From NCBI GenBank assembly GCA_973895155.1, contig OZ316891.1, positions 19,468,001 to 19,532,000 on the forward strand: a stretch of 64,000 nucleotides of DNA. The letters are read 5' to 3'. This document shows positions 34,187 to 44,808 of the stretch, in pieces (within the stretch, counting starts at the first letter, position 1; every line of letters begins with the position of its first letter). Position numbers and translations under genes: made by a program. The DNA is from Marsupella aquatica. Lineage: Eukaryota; Marchantiophyta. The notes below the pieces were generated by a model. It was given only the letters and a program-made list of their open reading frames with translations, was not told the DNA's origin and searched no databases.

Positions 34187-35235
34187 ATGAGTGACTCGGA
34201 GGATACTGGAAGAATTGGCATCGGTGGAGCTTCAGGATCGCGATGTTCAGGCGAAGAGTCTGAGGAGGAGCTGCTACCATTTGAGGAGGAACAAGTGACA
34301 CCGGTACGATCACCGGTGCGACGTGCAGTCGAGGAAGCTGTACTACTACCAGAGCTATTGGTAGTTGGGAAGAAGAGGGAGATGGCTAGATTTGGAGGAG
34401 TGAAGTTTGAGGTAGAGAAGTACGATGGTCGTACTGATTACTTGCTATGGGAGAAGCAAGTGAAGGGTGTCCTTCGGGCCATGGGCTTAGCTCATCTGCT
34501 CTCTTCGCGAGAGCAGTATGATGGAGAAGAGGATCAGAGAAGCAGTGGAGACAGGAGCAGGTGATTGCTGTTAATGCAGTGATGCTTTATCTGAAGCCGC
34601 ACATCATCAAGCAGTTGGATGATTATGCGGATTGCGCATCACTGTTCAAGGCTCTTAGAGAGAAGTACTACCGGGAAGATGCGTCAGACCGGCTGTACAA
34701 GAAGTCTCTCTTGATGAGCCTCAGGCTCAAGGAAGGGAGCAAGATGCAGGATCATCTAGATGAATTTGACAGTCTAGCGGTGGATCTGTCAAACCTGGGA
34801 AAAGGAGTTGAAGATGACGATAAGGCCTTGCTTCTGCTAAGCTCCTTACCATCGTCATATCAGGGCTTGAAACATGTGCTCTTGTATAGAGATCTGAAGT
34901 CCATTTCGTATAATGAGGTGGTGAGCTCTTTACTGTCTGATGATGCTCAGAAGAAACTGGGTCAATCACAGACAGCATCTTCTTCTGGCACTGCGCTGAA
35001 TGTGAACCGGGGAAGACCAGCGCAGCGCACAAATGGGCAGAACAGGTTTAGATCTACATCACGGGGGAGATCTAAATCCAGAGGGAAATCGCAAGAGAGG
35101 AAGCCTCTTGCATGTTGGAATTGTGGCAAGCCTGGCCACATGAAAAGGGATTGTCGAGTAAAGGTCCCTACTGCATCTAACGCGGCATCGAGCTCGCATG
35201 AGGTAGATTTACTCGATGATGATGACATATTGTGA
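34187..35235 (+). pseudogene. Copia gag, frameshifted
   Basis: Starts MSDSEDTGRIG at 34187. The capsid-type region has KFEVEKYDGRTDYLLWEKQV, then MLYLKPHIIKQLDDYADCAS and LLSSLPSSYQGLKHVL. The nucleocapsid knuckle CWNCGKPGHMKRDC is at about 35109-35150. A one-base shift near 34535-34555 separates the N-terminal 125 codons from the rest. The frame then runs to a TGA at 35233-35235, after which the same frame continues directly into protease. The protein would form virus-like particles in the cytoplasm. Confidence 0.88.
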
Positions 35236-38200
35236 TGCCAAGGTTATGCTCTCAACGTAGTGTCAAATCCAGGTAGTGATGACTGGATTCTAGATAGTGC
35301 ATGTACTTTTCACATTTGCTCTAGGAGAGATTTTTTCAGTTCTTACACGGTTTCCAACGGGTCAGTGTTGATGGGAAATGGAATCCCATGTCAAGTTGTT
35401 GGACTTGGATCTGTAAGATTTCAGATGTTTGATGGTGCTGTAAGAACGTTGAGGAATGTGAGACACATTCCCAGCATGATGAAAAATCTCATTTCACTTG
35501 GAGTTTTAGAAGCAAATGGCCATCAGTGGAGTTCTGCTAATGGTGTCCTTCAGGTTTCAACTGATACTAAAGTTGTATTGAAGGGAAAGAGACATAGCAA
35601 TCTATACGTTTTGGAGGGCAGCGTAGTTTGTGATGAAGCCAATGTAACCTTATCTCATGAGGAGACGGCCCGGCTGTGGCACTTCCGTTTGGGCCACATG
35701 AGTGAAAAAGGTTTGGTTATTCTTTAGAAGAAAGGATTACTTTCTAATTTACAATCTTATAAGTTGGAATTTTGTGAGCACTGTGTGCTAGGGAAGCAGC
35801 ACAGGAAACCCTTCGGAGTTGGAACTCACACCAGCAAGGAGGTACTTGAGTATGTACATAGTGATGTGTGGGGTCCAGCCCCTACTCCCTCACATTCTGG
35901 ACGATTATTCTATGTCACGTTCATAGACGATTACTCAAGGTATGTGTGGATATATTTTCTACACAGTAAGTCTGATGTTTTTGCCACTTTTAAGGAGTGG
36001 AAAGCCCAAGTTGAGAATCAGACTGGTAATAAGGTGAGATATCTACGATCGGATAATGGCAGTGAATATAGTTCCGGGGAATTTGGAATGTATTGTAAGG
36101 AGCAGGGGATAACCCGTCATCTCACAACAAGTTATACTCCTCAGCAGAACGGTGTTTCTGAGAGACTCAACCGAATACTGTTGGACCGCTCGAGGAGTAT
36201 GTTGAGTCAATCATGCTTACCACATGAGTTTTGGGCTGAAGCTGTCAACACTGCAGCTTATTTGGTAAATTTTTCTCCATCCAGTTCTATTGGATTCAAG
36301 ACGCCATATGAAATGAGGTACGGGCGTCCAGCAGATTATTCACATCTGAGGATTTTTGGATGTGATGCTTATGTGCTTACACCTTCCCAGCTTCGATCCA
36401 AGCTGGAGTCCAAGTCGAAGAAGTGCATTTTCCTTGGCTATCAGAAAGGTGTGAAGGGTTATAGGTTATGGGATCCAGTAACCTGTAAACTAATTGTCAG
36501 TAGAGATATGTCCTTTAATGAGTCCAGATCATCAAAGGAGGGGGAGAGTTCTCAGGACTCCCATATTGACAAGGGGAAATCTCCCATCCCGGACCCGGTT
36601 GAGGGGGAGATTAGTCATGATGCTGTTCATGACAGGAGAGATGGAGAAGCTCCGGCCTTGGAGCTGGTTCCTGTGATGGAACAAGAGGAGCAGATTATTG
36701 CTAGGGTACCTCAAATTCAGCCTGCAACAGCAGTAGATCAGCCTGAGTCATCTACTAGAAGAACTTCCAGTCGTTCTACTAGAGCTCCTACCAGGTATGG
36801 TCAATGGGCAGACTCATCTAAGCTAGATGATATTGACATTGCACCTGATGATGATGACATGGCTTTGATCTTGGAAGAAGGAGAGCCTTCTTCGTACAGT
36901 GAGGCTTGTGCTTCAGAGCAGAAGCATGAGTGGAATGCAGCAATGCAGAGGGAGTTGCAATCTTTGAGTGACAACAAGACATGGGAGCTGGTGGAGCTTC
37001 CAAGAGGTCAGCAAGTGGTGGACAGCAAGTGGATTTACAAGTTGAAGGACAGTCCTTCAGAGGGTGGAGATAAGATCTACAAGGCAAGGCTTGTTGCCAA
37101 GGGGTTCACTCAGGAGAAAGGAGTGGACTACAATGAGGTCTTTTCACCGGTGGCTAAGTATTCCACAATTCGGATCTTGTGTCAGCTTGTTGTGTTTTTT
37201 AATCTGGTGATGGATCAGATGGATGTTGTTACTGCTTTTCTCTATGGCAACTTGGAAGAGATAATCTTCATGAGACAGCCGCTAGGATTTATGAAGAAAG
37301 ACCAAGAGAACTTAGTTTGCAGATTGCTCAAGTCCTTGTATGGATTGAAGCAGTCTCCCAGACAGTGGAACAAGCGGTTTGATGATTTCATGCTTGCTCA
37401 AGGTTTTACAAGGATGGTGTATGATCCTTGTGTGTATACAAAATCAGTCAAGAATGATGTGTTTGGTTTCATCATTCTGGTGATCTATGTGGATGACATG
37501 CTAATTGTGGCTAAAGATCAATCTGAGGTTGACAATCTCAAGGCGAAATTGAGTGCTGAATTCAGGATGAAGGATCTTGGTAAGGCCAAAAGGATCTTAG
37601 GGATGGAGATTTTTAGGAACTCTGATACTGGACAGTTGTGCTTGAGTCAAGGCCAGTATGCGAGGAAAGTACTTGCACGATTCAACATGGAAAATTGTAA
37701 GTTAGTGAGTATTCCTTTAGCTTCACATTTTAAGTTATCATTGGCTTTCTCTCCTACGGATGCTGTGGAGAAAGGTCTGATGGCTAAGATTCCTTATGAG
37801 AAGGCAGTAGGTAGTCTGATGTATTTGATGACTTGTACTAGGCCTGACTTGGCCCTAGCGATGGGCAAGGTTAGCAGATTCATGTCAAATCCAGGGAAGG
37901 TACATTGGGAAGCTGTGAAGTGGATTCTCAGGTATCTGAAGGGTACACAGGACTATGGATTACTATTTGATAATAGATCAAATAGAACGTTAGTTGGCTA
38001 TGTAGATTTTGACTATGGAGGCTGTCTGGATACAAGGAGGTCTACAACTGGGTTTGTATACACTCTTGGAGGAGGTTGTATCAGTTGGAAATCTACCTTG
38101 CAGAAGTGCATTTCTCAGTCTACTACAGAAGCAGAGTATATTGCAGCAGCAGAAGTAGCAAAGGAAGCAATTTGGTTGGACAAGTTGATCGCGGAGATGG

Positions 38201-38454
38201 GTTTAGAGCATGGCAAAATGACTCTAAACTGTGATAGTCAGAGTGCTCTTCACTTGGCTGCTAACCAGGTGATGGATAGCAGGGTGAAGCACATTGATAT
38301 CAGGTACCATTTTATCAGGCAAGCAGTGTCTGATAAAACTTTTGAGCTAGTCAAGATTGATGGAAAGCTCAATCCCGCCGATGCCTTTACCAAAGTGATT
38401 CCTTTGGAGAGTTTCTCAAGACACCGTGCTACTTTGCAGGTTTTGCAGTTGTAG
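35236..38454 (+). pseudogene. Copia pol: protease, integrase, reverse transcriptase, RNase H, with an in-frame TAG
   Basis: Read in the same frame as gag. Protease has WILDSACTFHIC (35284-35319). The pre-integrase region is LWHFRLGHMSEKGL, then TAG at 35725-35727, then CEHCVLGKQHRKPF. Integrase carries FIDDYSRYVW, YLRSDNGSEY and QNGVSERLNR, i.e. the D, D and E positions. Reverse transcriptase has KARLVAKGFTQEKGVDY, DQMDVVTAFLYGNLEE and YVDDMLIV. RNase H has VDFDYGGCLDTRRSTTGF, STTEAEYIA and CDSQSALHLAAN. From 35764 the frame is open for 896 codons to TAG at 38454. The lone internal nonsense codon is the main defect. All catalytic residues I can check are in place. Confidence 0.93.
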
Positions 38455-38650
38455 TGCAAGTAGAGTTATTTAGCAATGTGTGACTATTTGTATATGGATT
38501 ACTCATTCCTGTTTGGCTACGGCTTAGTTCTAGTTAACCCTTAGTTAACCCTTGTGGTTTTTAGGGGGAGACCTGGTTTGGTGATTGTCTAGAACTTCCC
38601 GCTGAGGATTCCATATGGTAGCATTTAGTCTAGTCCCCAAGACAAGAGTC

Positions 38651-38661
38651 AAGGGGGAGTT
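38651..38661 (+). promoter_or_regulatory. Copia polypurine tract
   Basis: AAGGGGGAGTT abuts the 3' LTR and is the expected primer site for plus-strand DNA synthesis. Confidence 0.85.
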
Positions 38662-39005
38662 TGTTAGATATTGCTCTAGTCTTGTGACTCATGAGCTAAC
38701 CACAGTTAGTCTAACTCGGGTGAGGACTTAGCTAATGTTAGCGGTAGTGCTGTTGTGCATATAGCCAGGGCTGATGCCAGACCCTGGTGGAACTTAGGCT
38801 CATTGTTACGGAGCTAGTTGAGAGATAGGGAGAGCTTGTGCTGTGGATGCTTGGTATGGCCGATCGGCCTAGAGTGCAGTAAAGCTCTTGTGTGTTCCCG
38901 TGGACGTAGCCTCATGTGGAGGTGAACCACGTATCTCTCTGTGTTGACTATTGTGCGTTGGATGGTTCATGGGCTTGCCGTTGCGAATGTCGTCTATGCT
39001 CAACA
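38662..39005 (+). repeat. Copia 3' LTR
   Basis: 344 bp, identical in length to the 5' LTR and the two solo LTRs. Followed directly by the duplicated target CATTG at 39006-39010 and the resumed transposase coding sequence. Confidence 0.95.
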
Positions 39006-40598
39006 CATTGATGATAATTGGCAGTCTTATCGTGATAGACTTTCATTGCGACCAAAATCAGCTGGACACATGACGAGGGGAAAGGCAGACGAACTTAAAA
39101 TGTGGATACAGCAAGATACATTTTGGGTTGAAGTGAAGGATACAGTTAAATTCTTTACTCCGTTGGTCAAGATGTTGCGAGAATTTGATGGTGATTCTCC
39201 GCAATTAGGTTGGTTGTATTGGAGTTTGAAAAGAGGGATTGATGTTTTGAAAGCAAGCATGGAGGATTGTCCATTGGTAACAGAGGTATTGAAACCAAAG
39301 ATACTAAAAGTGTATTTGGATCAAAAAAAATCTCTTACCACTGATTTCATGCTAGCGGCAGCATATCTCAATCCCCAAATATTTTTTGATGAGGACATAG
39401 ATGTCGCTGGAGATCCAGAACTGGGTTTTAGTGAATACATTGCTAGATATTCAGAACAACAGGTGAAGGAGGGGATCAACCATGATCACGACGTCAGAGA
39501 ACTTATTTCTGCCATCCACAGTCAAGCCATTGACGCCCAAAAAAAAATCCCAACACATCAATAGCGATGGGAGCCGCCCAATCAAGTATAGGTAATGTCA
39601 GTCCAGCAGAGTGGTGGCATGCGTATGGTGCAGATTATAAACATTTGAGAATCCTGGCGCGAAGAATCTTACACCAAAAAGTGTGCGCATCAGCTTGCAA
39701 GCGAAACTGGAGTTCGTATGGATTTATACATTCCAAAAGTCGCAATCGATTGACAAATGATCGAGCAAAAGATTTGGTGTTTGTATTTACAAACATGAGG
39801 GTAGAGAAAGGGCTCACAAATGTTCGAAACCCGCATACGTTTATATATGAACGTTATGACCAAAGAAGAAGAACAAATGATGGACCTAGACCTATCTCCA
39901 TGGAGTTGTGCAGCAATGAAGAGTACGATGCAACACGTGCGGCTCTTGGTGAAGAAGATGTCGAAGATTATGATACAATTGATGATGCTGATGAATTGCT
40001 ACACGGATTTTCACTGGATAAGGATAGTGAGTTCTTGACTCGTATTCCACCAGATACAGACATCACTGATGCAGAGGAATGGGAGAATGAAATGGATTTG
40101 GAGATGTATCCTACAATTGATGAATCGCAAATCCAAGACGAGGAAGATGCATCACTGGACAGAAACTTTGTGATGCCTTCCCAACCAAGGTCACCTTGGT
40201 CGAACTTTGCGAATGATGTTGACACAAGCAGACCATATTTCAACAAGCAACGCACAGGCACAGCAGGGCATCCGACGGATGGAAGGACATCAACCTTTTT
40301 TCATGGATACAACAATCATGAAGGTCAAACTTCAAACGACCCACATGCAAACTGGCAACACCATGCAGGTCCACCCTTGAATGCGTATGCAGGACCAAGT
40401 GTCATGAATCCATATACGTCGAACAGGCCTATTGGCCTTGGTGGGTTTCGAGGAATATCATCATTTCAAGAAACATCGCACAATGTTCAGTCACACAATC
40501 GTGATCCACTCAGTTGGGGCGATAAACAAGACGAGTGGAATGCGCTTTTGTGCAAAAATCTTAACAACAATGCACGAAATTTCTCTTCACAGCCTTGA

Positions 40599-42662
40599 AG
40601 CATCTTTTCATTAGGATAATATCAAGTGTTGCTACTCTTATATTGTCATATCTGACATAGACAAAATTATAAGTTACAATTATATTTTTTGTAACATGAT
40701 TGTATTGTCTTGCAGTGTGTTTATTATTGTACAATGATTGAATAATTTATTTGTATTTGCATTTGAGAATGTCATAGAGACACACCAACGCAACATGTTT
40801 TCCAAATCTCCAACACTGACTATTTCAAAGTACCTTGTTGTTGGCCATAGCAGCCGTAGTCCATACCAGCCCCCTCCATTAATTGGTTAGTTCATTTCAC
40901 TATGCGAAGATTTAGTCCAGCAATAGAGCACCGTCATATTCAATGAGGTCATAGAGACCTCATTATTGGACCTGAGAATGTCATTGCTTGAATAAACCTT
41001 CTCGTAATAAAATAAACTTAGTTGAACTTGAAGTTGTAACGAGGGCCCATTTTTGGGGTGGGTGAATGTCGTTGACCGTAGCAGCTGCACTACTTGAAGT
41101 TGGGCAGAGTTTATATGACTATGAGAGAAGTTGTGAAATGAACACATCGCCTACATAATCAGTAACCTTCTCATAATCATATAAACCCCGTTCAACTTGA
41201 AGTTGTAATGAGGGCCCATTGGTGGCCAAGGAGAGCAATGTCATGATGATGATCAGACAGGGTCACGGGGATTCCGCAAGATTGGTCACCGAATTGATAT
41301 GCAGACGCAAAATACAGTCACCAATTTCAAGTCAAAGTTCACCCGTTTATATCCTCTCCTGTCCGAATTCCAATTTGAGCTTGGACACCCTCTCGTCAGC
41401 AGGTCTCCACCCTTTCAGTTGCTCCTCACGCGAACCTCTGGATTCCTCAAACACTATGAATGATGCATTGAAATAAAATAGGTTCGAGGATTCTAGAGAC
41501 TGCTATCTTGGTTTGCGTGAAGAGCAACTGCAATGGTGGAGACCAGCTGACGAGAGGATGTCCAAGCTCGAATTGGAATTCGGAAAGGAGAGGATATAAA
41601 CATGCAATTGTGCAAATTAATATCATAGGCCGTAGCAGCCGTACTCCAGTAATTGGTCAGTTCATTTCATTATCAGAAGATTTATTCAAGCAACGGAGCA
41701 CGGACATATTCAATAATAACAAAGTTAGGAGGACCTGAAATTTTGACCTGAGAGTGCCATTGCTTGAATAAACCTTCTCATAATGAAAAAAACTCTGTTC
41801 AACTTCAAGTTCTAATCAGGGCCCATTTTTGGGGTAGGCAAATGTAGAGGCGTTGGCCTCGGTTTGCATGCGCATGAATGTCATTGGCCGTAGCAGCTAC
41901 GCTACTTTAAGTTGAACAGAGTTTATTTGAGTACGAGAGAAGTTGTGAAACCAACGGATCGATGACATACTCAGTAATTTTTTGCTCGAAGGACCTGAAA
42001 ATTTGACCTGAGAGTGCATTTGCTTTCATAACTTCTCTCATACTCAAATAAACTTTGTTCAACTTCAAGTTGTAATGAGGGCCCATTTTTGCGGTGGGCA
42101 AAGGAGTAGGCGTTGGCCTCGGTTCGCATGTGCATGAATGTCATTGGCCATAGCAGCAATAGCGGAAAAAATTATGAAAGACAGGAAAAGTGAGTGGACT
42201 TAGGTATACATCCTTCTACAAAATCATTCTCAACTTGGGCGGCTAAAACCATTGCGATGTTGACTTTGTTGAACTCATTGTGCTACACGATCTCCTTTTG
42301 GAAATGATTTCAGAGAAGGATCAGTACCTGAGTCCACTGTGCTACTGTCTCTCATCACGTCTATTTTCCTCATACTTGTCCAAAAATATGATTGTGAGCC
42401 CGACAATATGCTTCCAAAACCTATGGCTGATTGGAGGATGGAATATTCTTACGAAAATACACATTCTCCAAAAGGCGACGCCATGCCCCCAATGAAAAAT
42501 ATATGTACTCAACGAGATATGCAATGTAATGTCACTCCAAAATCTCTTTACCAATTACAAGTTGAAAATAATTGTCAAAGAGGATATGCCGCTTCTATTT
42601 TAACAAAATGTCTCTAATAGTAACTACATGAAAATAACATCAAAATGTAGAGACTATTGGTT
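40599..42662. repeat. Convergent spacer of the hAT element with duplicated palindromic repeats
   Basis: Lies between the ends of transposase (+) and RING gene (-). Blocks at about 40843-41225 and 41624-42165 are diverged direct copies. Landmarks are GCCGTAGCAGC, TGCTTGAATAAACCTTCTC, GTTCAACTT(C/G)AAGTT and GAGGGCCCATTTTTG. Within each block AACTTGAAGTT and ACAGAGTTTAT...AGAGAAGTTGTGA recur in both orientations, making local foldbacks. They look like small non-autonomous insertions inside the larger transposon. Confidence 0.6.
41346..41600. repeat. 91-bp inverted repeat (foldback)
   Basis: Arms at 41346-41436 and 41510-41600 match in inverted orientation at about 83 of 91 positions by eye, with a 73-bp spacer. 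The arms end in TTTATATCCTCTCC and contain GAATTCCAATT and CTCTCGTCAGC. A transcript crossing this would form a long hairpin. Confidence 0.85.
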
Positions 42663-44621
42663 TTAGTTCCTTTTGTTGTTATTGTCAACAGCTTCTGTTT
42701 TCACCTCTGCCTGTTGTTGACGTCGTCGATGGCGCCGAATGGATCGTTGCAAATTTTGCTTATCTATTGATGGCTGGTTGGCTGCCGCATATTGTTTCCA
42801 CTCATCGAGTCGACCACTGAATAACAACCTGTCAAATTCCCCATCTGACAAATTATATTCATTGATTGTGAAATGTTCAATGTGAGTTTCATCTATTTGC
42901 ATCGTCGGTATAGTATCTTCAGTCATATCTTCAGTCATATCTTCAGTGTTTTGTTGAGTCTCCATTGATGGCATTTGCTTCAACAATCCTCGTTGCTCAT
43001 ACTCGCGTTCATGAAATGGTGTGCGACACCAACATTTTTGGCTTTTCTTCAACCATTTAGACAAGCAAGCATGATGCCATATATGACCGCAGGTTCCCAA
43101 CATGGAAACAGATTCAGGGCCCCAAGGATATAGGCACCAAGTACACTTGTCGTCCTTTTCACGAACAAATGCTGCCATAGTTTCATCCTTTTTCCACTTA
43201 TCAAAAAACCTATCAATATCTTCCGCGTCAACCTCCACATCTAGAAAAAGGTTGCTATGCCCTGTAGGATCTATGATTTGCATGTTAACAAAATTTGGCG
43301 ACGATAATTCACCTTGCCCTTTGTTTGACCTCATCCCCAAAGCATCATTGTTAAATTCTTGCACCTCTTCGTGAAGATTTGATATGATGATTGCTTGCGT
43401 TGTAAGTTCACTTTTAAGATCATTAATGATCTTGTCCTTCTCCTCAAGTCGTGCCAGTTCATTGCATTGACGCTCTTTTTCAGCAAGTTGTTTTGTCAGC
43501 TTATTGATTTCTTCCATCTTGTCAAACAATTGACACTTGTACAACATCACTTCAGAATTGGTCGTCGGCTCGTTTTGCTTCTTCTCAAGTGATCTCATCT
43601 TTATATCAGCTTGTTGCAATTGTGACTTGAACTTTTCGATGCTGCCACATTCACATAGCTCCACTACATACTTCGTGCGGAGATTTGTCTCAATCACCTC
43701 TGCAACATCTGCCCCCAAGCTCTTGCATATGTTGTGCAGGTTGAACTTATCCTTGTTAGCATCAGTAACATTGTTGTTCTTTGCATGTGGAGTTCTACTC
43801 CCAACACCTACAAGGATTGGTTTTTTGGTGTGCGTTGACTCCACATTGGTTGGTGGTGCTGCACGGTCAGGCATGGAGACTCGAGGAAGTACAGCCGCTT
43901 TCCCCTTCTCATGCGCATATCCCTCCCCAGTGTCATCTAGCTTTCTTTTGGATCCCTTGTTGGAAGTCTCCATTGAAGGGTCCTTTGCAATAGTTGTATT
44001 CCTATTCGTTGCAATCGCAACCATTGATGGATGCACCTGATGAGTCAGCTTGCCAGCACTGTTTTCCCAACGGTAATCCACCTTCCACTTGAGAATGAAT
44101 TCAGCAATCAGACATTGGATAAAAGGAGGGTAAACGGAACTCATTTTCGTTTGGGCTTTGTGTGGAGCAAACTCTCGATATCGTTGCTGCCAATGTGATT
44201 TAACACCTGCATGTGTTACTTTGGACATGGTGAATTTTTCTTGCGCCCATGATCTTATTGCCCAAAGATCCAGATCGTGAAAAACTTGTTGTGCTAATGG
44301 CCAAAAGTCTTTCTTTGGCATCAACATCTCCAATTCCTTTGCATTCATGGCCCATTCGTCATGGGGAGGATTTACATTGGGCGTTAATATACTCCATTCA
44401 TCCTTCATACCCTCATCTTCCCATGTTCTTGTGTTTGGCGCCGGTGTTCCATCAACCTTGGGTTTAGCCTCATAGTGAATGCCAATGGTTGTAAGATTAT
44501 CCAACACATTATTACGAAGAGCTTCATCGTCACAATAGGATCCTTGACCATCTTGCATGGTAAGATGTTGTGTCGTGAACTCTTTGTCTTCATCATCAGA
44601 AGACAATTCCCATCGTCCCAT
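42663..44621 (-). CDS. Transposon passenger gene: coiled-coil protein with a RING-H2-like finger
   Basis: A 652-codon frame from MGRWELSSDDEDK, with an alternative ATG 17 codons upstream at 44672. N-terminal about 210 residues: acidic start, then a W-rich conserved-looking domain (WPLAQQVFHDLDLWAIRSW, VKSHWQQRYREF, FIQCLIAEFILKWKVDYRW) that I cannot name. Middle: basic KRKLDD and a coiled coil of about 330-450 (KLTKQLAEKERQCNELARLEEKDK). Residues 493-532 form the finger CTWC...C-G-H-I-W-H-H-A-C...KCWC, with C-x2-C and C-x-H-x2-H-x2-C spacing as in RING-H2. The last pair is C-x-C rather than C-x2-C. C-terminus: EDM repeats and a basic tail RRHRRRQQQ suggesting nuclear location. RING-H2 proteins are usually E3 ubiquitin ligases; here that is inference. 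It lies inside the hAT element, converging on the transposase and just downstream of the kinase. The frame is completely open, unlike its neighbours. Confidence 0.8.
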   Translation of the reverse strand: MGRWELSSDDEDKEFTTQHLTMQDGQGSYCDDEALRNNVLDNLTTIGIHYEAKPKVDGTPAPNTRTWEDEGMKDEWSILTPNVNPPHDEWAMNAKELEMLMPKKDFWPLAQQVFHDLDLWAIRSWAQEKFTMSKVTHAGVKSHWQQRYREFAPHKAQTKMSSVYPPFIQCLIAEFILKWKVDYRWENSAGKLTHQVHPSMVAIATNRNTTIAKDPSMETSNKGSKRKLDDTGEGYAHEKGKAAVLPRVSMPDRAAPPTNVESTHTKKPILVGVGSRTPHAKNNNVTDANKDKFNLHNICKSLGADVAEVIETNLRTKYVVELCECGSIEKFKSQLQQADIKMRSLEKKQNEPTTNSEVMLYKCQLFDKMEEINKLTKQLAEKERQCNELARLEEKDKIINDLKSELTTQAIIISNLHEEVQEFNNDALGMRSNKGQGELSSPNFVNMQIIDPTGHSNLFLDVEVDAEDIDRFFDKWKKDETMAAFVREKDDKCTWCLYPWGPESVSMLGTCGHIWHHACLSKWLKKSQKCWCRTPFHEREYEQRGLLKQMPSMETQQNTEDMTEDMTEDTIPTMQIDETHIEHFTINEYNLSDGEFDRLLFSGRLDEWKQYAAANQPSIDKQNLQRSIRRHRRRQQQAEVKTEAVDNNNKRN

Positions 44622-44808
44622 GTTTGCGATGTGTACAAAAGGTCTGCGATATTTGACAATGTACAAACACATTTAGCACAATTTTGGGCATTCACGACAA
44701 AGTTTGATAGAATATGATCAACAAAATGCAGAACATTGTAATTGACATACAATGAATAAACATATAATCGTTAAGGTGACCTTTATAAAATTGTGTAAAC
44801 CCTAATCT

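Larger units (their letters stand above)
32120..39005 (+). mobile_element. Complete Ty1/copia LTR retrotransposon nested in the transposase gene
   Basis: The 344-bp LTRs at 32120-32463 and 38662-39005 differ at only three positions that I see. The target duplication is CATTG at 32115-32119 and 39006-39010. A primer-binding site complementary to initiator Met tRNA (TGGTATCAGAGC) follows the 5' LTR by 2 bp. A purine tract (AAGGGGGAG) precedes the 3' LTR. The gene order gag, protease, integrase, reverse transcriptase, RNase H is that of Copia. Near-identical LTRs mean a fairly recent insertion, yet the internal frame has one frameshift and two nonsense codons, so this copy is not autonomous as read. 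Confidence 0.96.
30808..40598 (+). pseudogene. hAT transposase (BED / DUF659 / hATC) split by a Copia insertion
   Basis: The coding parts are 30808-32119 and 39011-40598; the DNA between is the nested retroelement plus its duplicated CATTG. The first part starts MSDEEDSHETG and has a BED zinc finger (WRYFERCD...CKYCLTYVTHHATRAKAHLMG). A DUF659 core follows with LSSDGWENV, IVTDGAPANR and WCATHVFNLLLEDM, giving acidic residues placed as in the RNase H-like hAT catalytic domain. The second part ends in the hAT dimerisation region (SPAEWWHAYGADYKHLRIL...SKSRNRLTNDRAKDLV) and an acidic, Gly/Asn-rich tail. Across the insertion point the frame is continuous once one CATTG is discounted. One further break is visible: at an A9 run near 39539-39547 the frame must shift by one for the hATC part to join. 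It would be about 965 residues before breakage. Transposase from this copy is not expected to be functional. Confidence 0.9.

Noticed and set aside
38941-39005. Start of a 207-codon frame in the Copia 3' LTR
   Set aside because: The frame only happens to extend into the LTR; the genuine coding part is the resumed hAT transposase from 39011.
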